The translations under genes were made by a program, and so were the position numbers. A stretch of DNA of 64,000 nucleotides from Papio anubis (Eukaryota > Chordata > Mammalia > Primates > Cercopithecidae): positions 170,733,139 through 170,797,138 of the forward strand of contig NC_044977.1 of NCBI RefSeq assembly GCF_008728515.1, read 5' to 3'. The notes below the pieces were generated by a model that saw nothing but the letters and a program-made list of their open reading frames with translations, was not told where the DNA came from and searched no databases. Of this stretch, positions 59,452 to 64,000 are shown in pieces (position 1 is the stretch's first letter; each line of letters begins with the position of its first letter).

Positions 59452-59845
59452 TGTTAATGAACTTAGTTTTGTTCCCCCAGATTCATACGTTGATGCCCTA
59501 GTCCCCAAGGGGAGTGTATTTGGAGATAAAACTTTTAGAAGGTAATTAAGGTTAAGTGAGTTCATGAGAGTAGGCCCCTGATCCAATATGATTGGTGGCT
59601 TTAAAAGAAGAGAAAGGGAAAGATCTCTCTTTCCACATACATAGGCACCCAGGGAAAAGCCATGTGGGGACACAGCCAGAAGACAGCCATCTGCAAGTCA
59701 GGAAGACAGCCCCCACCAGAACCAACCAGGCTGTCACCCTGTCACACCGTGGACTTCCAGCCTTCAGTATCATGAGACAATACATTTCTGTCATTTAAGC
59801 CCCCAGTCTGTGACGCTTTGTCGTGGCAGCCTGAGCTAATGAATA
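59452..59845 (+). mobile_element. MaLR solo LTR (MLT1-type)
   Basis: tgttaatgaacttagttttg, ttcatacgttgatgccctag, ggacacagccagaagacagc and agtatcatgagacaatacat through to agcctgagctaatgaata follow the MLT1 order. No internal sequence is present. Confidence 0.9.
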
Positions 59846-60004
59846 TACCCGCTGTTTGATTTTATCCCTTCTTCAAACTTCGAGAGCAATCAAAGATCCA
59901 AGCATAGTACTTTCTATTCTCAGAACTCTTGTTCTTCTTAGGTAAACTATTTGTGGAAGTTCAATATAAATGAAATTCACAAATGATAAGTGTGGATCTC
60001 AATA

Positions 60005-60059
60005 CTTTTTTTTTTTTTTTTTTTTTGCAGTTTAAGCAAGGGTACAGCTTCCTTTTTTT
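60005..60059 (-). mobile_element. Double A-tail with 26-bp segment at an L1PA 3' end (possible 3' transduction)
   Basis: Plus-strand order: a T-run at 60,006-60,026, then the non-L1 segment gcagtttaagcaagggtaca through 60,052, then a second T-run 60,053-60,059 touching the L1 3' end. On the element's strand this is L1, short A-run, 26 bp, long A-tail. Confidence 0.7.
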
Positions 60060-60629
60060 ATTATTATGCTTTATTATACTTTAAGTTCTGGGATACACGT
60101 GTAGATCATGCAGGTTTGTTGCATAGGTATACATGTGCCATGTTGGTTTGCTGCACCCATCAATTCATCATCTACATTAGGCATTTCTCCTAAGGCTATC
60201 CCTCTCCTTACCCCTACCTCTCCGACAGGCCCTGGTGTGTGATGTTCTCCTCCCTATGCCCATATGTTCTCATTGTTCACCTCCCACTTATGAGTGAGAA
60301 CATGTGGTGTTTGGTTTTCTGTTCCTGTGTTAGTTTGCTGAGAATGATGGCTTCCAGCTTCATCCAGGTCCCTGGAAAGGACATGAATTCATTCTTTTTC
60401 ATGGCTGCATAAAATTCCATGGTGTATATGTGTTACATTTTCTTTATCCAGTTTATCACTGATGGGCATTCGGGTTGGTTTCAAGTCTTAGCTGTTGTGA
60501 ATAGTGCTGCAATAACATACATGTGCATGTGTCTTTATAGTAGAATGATTTACAATCCTTTGGGTATATACCCAGTTGTGGGATTGCTGGGTCAAATGGT
60601 ATTTCTGGTTCTAGATCCTTAAGGAATTT

Positions 60630-60845
60630 CTACACTGTCTTCCATAATGGTTGAACTAATTTACACTCCCACCAGCAGTGTAAAAGCATTCCTGTTTCTC
60701 CACATCCTCTCCAGCATCTGTTGTTTCCTGACATTTTAATGATCGCCATTCTAATTGGTGTGACATGATATCTTATGGTTTTGATTTGCATTTCTCTAAT
60801 CAACAGTGATGATGAGCTTTTTTTATATATGTTTGTTGGCCACAT
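60630..60845 (-). pseudogene. L1 ORF2 C-terminal fragment with zinc-knuckle-like motif
   Basis: A 71-codon remnant of ORF2p in which the Cys-rich motif is intact: C44, C48, H56 and C61 in C-x3-C-x7-H-x4-C. It is the counterpart of the fragment at 936-1,337, from an independent L1 copy. Frames on either side are shifted. Confidence 0.85.
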
Positions 60846-61431
60846 AAATGTCTTCTTTTGAGAAGTGTCTGTTATATCCTTTGCGCACTTTTCGATGGGA
60901 TTGTTTGTTTTTTTTTCTTGTAAATTTGTTTAAGTTCCTTGTAGAGTCTGGATATTAGTCAAATGGATAGATGGCAAAAATTTTCTCCCTTTCTGTAGGT
61001 TGCCTGTTCACTCTGATGATAGTTTCTTTGGCTGTGCAGAAGCTATTTATTTTAATTAGATGCCATTTGTCAATTTTGGCTTTTGTTGTCATTGCTTTTG
61101 GTGTTTTAGTCATGAAGTCTTTGTCCATGCCTATTTCCTGAATGGTATTGCCTAGGTTTTCTTCTAGGGTTTTTGTAGTTTTAGGTCTAATATTTAAGTA
61201 TTTAATTCATCTTGAGTTAAATTTTGTATAAGGCATAAGGAAGGGGTCCAGTTTCAGTTTTCTGCATATGGTTAGTCAGTTTTCCCAACACCATTTATTT
61301 AATAGGGAATACTTTCTCCATTGCATGTTTTTGTCAGGTTTGTCAAAGATTACATGGTTGCAGATGTGTGGTGTTATTTCTGAGTCCTCTGTTCTGTTCC
61401 ATTGGTCTATATATATGTTTTGGTACCAGGA

Positions 61432-61767
61432 TCATGCTGTTTTGGTTACTGTAGCCTCGTAGTATAGTTTGAAGTCAGGTAGCATGATACCTCCAGCTTT
61501 GTTCTTTGTGTTTAGGATTGTCTTGGCTATACAGGCTCTTTTTTCGTTCCGTATGAAATTTAAAGTAGTTTTTTCTAATTCTGTGAAGAAAGTCGATGGT
61601 AGCTGGATGGGATTAGCATTGAATCTACACGTTACTTTGAGCAGTATGGCCATTTTCGCAAAATCGATTTTTCCTATCCATGAGCATGGAATGTTTTTCC
61701 ATTTGTTTGTGTCCTCTCTTATTTCCTTAAGCAGTGGTTTGTAGATCTCCTTGAAGACGTCCTTCAC
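61432..61767 (-). pseudogene. L1 ORF2 fragment after the reverse transcriptase
   Basis: A 111-codon open frame from the region following the reverse transcriptase palm, beginning at the KDVFKEIYKPLLKEIREDTN block and containing KNIPCSWIGKIDFAKMAILL and AGGIMLPDFKLYYEATVTK. It is part of the decayed L1PA ORF2 and is separated by a frameshift from the reverse transcriptase frame at 61,833. Confidence 0.85.
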
Positions 61768-61832
61768 ATCCCTTGTAAGTTGTATTCCTAGCTATTTTAT
61801 TCTCTTTGTAGCAATTGTCAATGGGAGTTCCC

Positions 61833-62465
61833 TCATGATTTGGCTGTTTGTCTATTATTGGTGTATAGGAATTCTTGTGATTTTTGCACATTGATTTTAT
61901 ATCCTGAGAGTTTGTTGAAGTTGCTTATCAGCTTAAGGGGTTTTTGGGCTGAGATGATGGGGTTTTCTAAATATACAATCATGTCATCTACAAATAGAGA
62001 CAATTTGACTTCATCTCTTCCCAATTGAATATGCTTTATTTCTCTCTCTTGCCTGATTGCCCTGGTCAGAACTTCCAATACTATGTTGAATAGGAATGAT
62101 GAGAGAGGGCATCCTTGTCTTGTGCCGGTTTTGAAAGGGAATGCTTCCAGCTTTTGCCTATTCAGTATGATATTGGCTGTGGGTTTGTCATAAATAGGTC
62201 TTATTGTTTTGAGATACGTTCCATCAATACGTAGTTTATTGAGTGTTTTTGGCAGGAAGGGGTGTAGAATTTTATTGAAAACCTTTTCTGCATCTATTGA
62301 GATAGTCATATGGTTTTTGTCATTGGTTCTGTTTATGTGATGGATTACATTTATTGATTTGTGTATGTTGGACCTGCCTTGCATTTCAAGGATGAAGCTG
62401 ACTTGATCATGGTAGATAAGCTTTTTGATGTGCTGCTGGATTTGGTTTGCCATTGAGGATTTTTT
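61833..62465 (-). pseudogene. L1 ORF2 reverse transcriptase fragment, F-V-D-D variant, fused to an Alu tail
   Basis: The open frame continues to 62,528. Its first 25 or so residues, rich in Lys and Gln, are translated Alu end and A-tail; from MANQIQQHIKKLIYHD it is reverse transcriptase. The first catalytic Asp is D79 in SIDAEKVFNK. The second motif reads F-V-D-D at 179-182, Ala changed to Val with both aspartates kept. TGTRQGCPLSSFLFN is close to the family form. The true ORF2 upstream is cut by the Alu, so this is inactive. Confidence 0.88.
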
Positions 62466-62766
62466 CTTTTGTTTGTTTTTTTGAGACAGAGCTTTGCTCT
62501 TGTTGCCCAGGCTGGAGTGCAACGGCATGATCTCAGCTCACTGCAACCTCCGCCTCCTGGGTTCAAACAATTCTCCTGCCTCAGCCTCCCGAGTAGCTGG
62601 GATTACAGGCAGGCACCACCACACCCAGCTAATTTTGCATTTTTAGTAGAGACAGGGTTTCTCCATGTTGGTCAGGCTGGTCTCGAACTCTTGATGTCAG
62701 GTGATCCACCCACCTCGGCCTCCCAAAGTGCTGGGATCACAGGCATGAGCCACCATGCCCAGTCTT
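62466..62766 (-). mobile_element. Alu (AluS-like) inserted in the L1PA reverse transcriptase region
   Basis: Full-length antisense Alu (ttttgagacagagctttgct to accatgcccagtc). The exact 14-bp target duplication cattgaggattttt lies at 62,451-62,464 and 62,767-62,780. Confidence 0.97.
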
Positions 62767-63593
62767 CATTGAGGATTTTTACATTGATGTTCATCGGGGA
62801 TACTGGCCTGAAATTTTCTTTTTTTGTTATGTCTCTGCCAGGTTTTGGTATCAGGATGATGCTGGCCTCATAAAGTGAGTTAAGGAGGAGTCCTTATTTT
62901 TCTGTTGTTTGGAGTGGTTTCAGAAGGAATGGTACCAGCTCCTCTTTGTACCTCTGGTAGAATTTGGCTGTGAATCTGTCTGGTCCTGGGCTTTATTTGG
63001 TTGGTAGGCTATTAAATGCTACCTCAATTTCAGAACTTGTTATTGGTCTATTCAGGGGTTTTACTTCTTGGTTTAGTATTCTGAGGGTTATGTGTCCAGG
63101 AATTTATCCATTTCTTTTTGATTTTGTAGTTTATTTGTGTAGAGGTATTTATAGTATTCTCTGATGGTAGTTTGTATTTCTGTGGGATCAGTGGTGATAT
63201 CCCCTTTATCATTTTTTATTGTGTCTATTTGAGTCTTCTCTCTTTTCTTCTTTATTAATCTGGCAAGTAGTCTATCTATTTGTTAACCTTTTCCAAAAAA
63301 CAGCTACTGGATTCATTGATTTTTTGAAGGGTTTTTCATGTGTCTATCTCCTTCAGTTCTGCTCTGATGTTAGTTATTTCTTGCCTTCTGCTAGCTTTTG
63401 AATTTGTTTGCTCTTGCTTCTGTAGTTCTTTTTATGGTGAAGTTAGGGTGTCAATTTTAGATCTTTCTCACTTTCTCTTGTGGGCATTTAGTGCTATAAA
63501 TTTCCCTCTAAACACTGCTTTAGCTGTGTTGCAGAGATTATGGTGCATTGTGTCTTTGTTCTCATTGATTTCAAAGAACTTACTTATTTTTGC

Positions 63594-64000
63594 CTAAATT
63601 TCGTTATTTACCCAGCAGTCATTCAGGAGCAGGTTGTTTAGTTTCAATGTTGTCATGTGCTTTTGAGTGAGTTTCTTAATTCTGAGTTCTAATTTGATTG
63701 CACTGTGGTCTGAGAGACTGTTTGTTACGATTTGCACACTTTTACATTTGCTGAGGAGTATTTTACTTCCAATTATGTGGTCAGTTTCAGAATAAGTGCT
63801 ATGTGGTGCCGAGAAGAATGTATATTTTGTTGATTTGGGGTGGAGAGTTCTGTAGATGTCTATTAGGTCTGCTTGGTCTAGGACTGAGTTCAAGTCCTGA
63901 ATATCCTTGTTAATTTTCTGTCTCGTTGATCTGTCTAATATTGACAGTGGGATGTTAAAGTCTCCCACTATTATTGTGTGGGAGTCTAAGTCTCTTTGTA
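63594..64000 (-). pseudogene. L1 ORF2 endonuclease fragment, open to the window edge
   Basis: The frame is open from the window end to a stop at 63,594, about 135 codons of the apurinic-endonuclease-like domain that nicks target DNA. Residues of the active site are present: the GDFN motif (Asp and Asn, about 63,955-63,965), TDHIIGS and the terminal SDH of SDHSAIKLELRI. The same SDHSAIKLELRI block forms the start of the inverted segment at 3,236. Downstream in this copy the frame is broken, so no full ORF2p. Whether the N-terminal part is intact lies outside the window. Confidence 0.85.

Larger units (their letters stand above)
60060..64000 (-). mobile_element. L1PA-type LINE-1, 3' two thirds, continuing past the window end
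   Basis: Antisense LINE-1 from the 3' UTR (actttaagttctgggataca near 60,080) through ORF2 C-terminus, reverse transcriptase and endonuclease to the window edge. The 3' UTR text atctacattaggcatttctc is of younger L1PA type than the copy at 366-3,235. It is interrupted by an Alu at 62,466-62,766. ORF2 is broken by stops and shifts. Confidence 0.95.

Noticed and set aside
1..64000. A previously undescribed biological system
   Set aside because: After reading both strands, nearly all structure is explained by known primate repeat families and their rearrangements. Unassigned stretches show no coding or RNA signal I can support.

Overview
This window is primate nuclear DNA, most likely human or another catarrhine. 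The evidence is an AluY-like element, L1PA-type LINE-1 copies, MER30-like and MER2-like DNA transposons, many MaLR solo LTRs, and old MIR, L2 and L1M relics. I see no intact cellular protein-coding gene, tRNA, rRNA, CRISPR array or operon. Every ORF above about 100 codons that I can interpret is a fragment of a LINE-1 reading frame, lies across an Alu, or is a chance frame in unique sequence. Spliced exons of a host gene could be present but cannot be recognised here without alignment.

Layout. 1-7,500 is an old minus-strand L1M, capped by a truncated Alu and interrupted by a younger L1PA at 366-3,741 whose 5' part is inverted. 7,500-19,650 is mostly old unique sequence with small repeats: tandem duplications near 8.3-8.5 kb, an Alu, MER5, MER20, L2 and MIR pieces, a GC-richer island at 11.9-12.7 kb, a 3 x 29-bp minisatellite and a MaLR solo LTR. 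19,655-34,540 is an almost unbroken pile of minus-strand L1: two old L1M copies around a near full-length L1MA/L1PB-type copy, interrupted by five Alus and a MER20. 34,660-60,000 is unique sequence scattered with MaLR LTRs (six, four of them within 51.8-59.9 kb), hAT MITEs (MER5 x3, MER30), MER2, MIRs and Alus. It includes a three-level nest of MaLR LTR, MER1 and AluY at 55,878-57,094. 60,005-64,000 is the 3' two thirds of another L1PA on the minus strand, with an Alu in its reverse transcriptase region, running off the window edge.

Nothing here acts as an operon or pathway. The biology visible is the record of retrotransposition: target-site duplications, twin priming, nested insertions, a possible 3' transduction, internal tandem growth, and decay of ORF2 (endonuclease, reverse transcriptase, C-terminal zinc-knuckle-like motif). 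Every L1 I can orient lies on the minus strand, which would fit a plus-strand host gene spanning the region, but this is only an inference. I found no convincing undescribed biological system. Family names are from memory of consensus sequences, and subfamily names are provisional.
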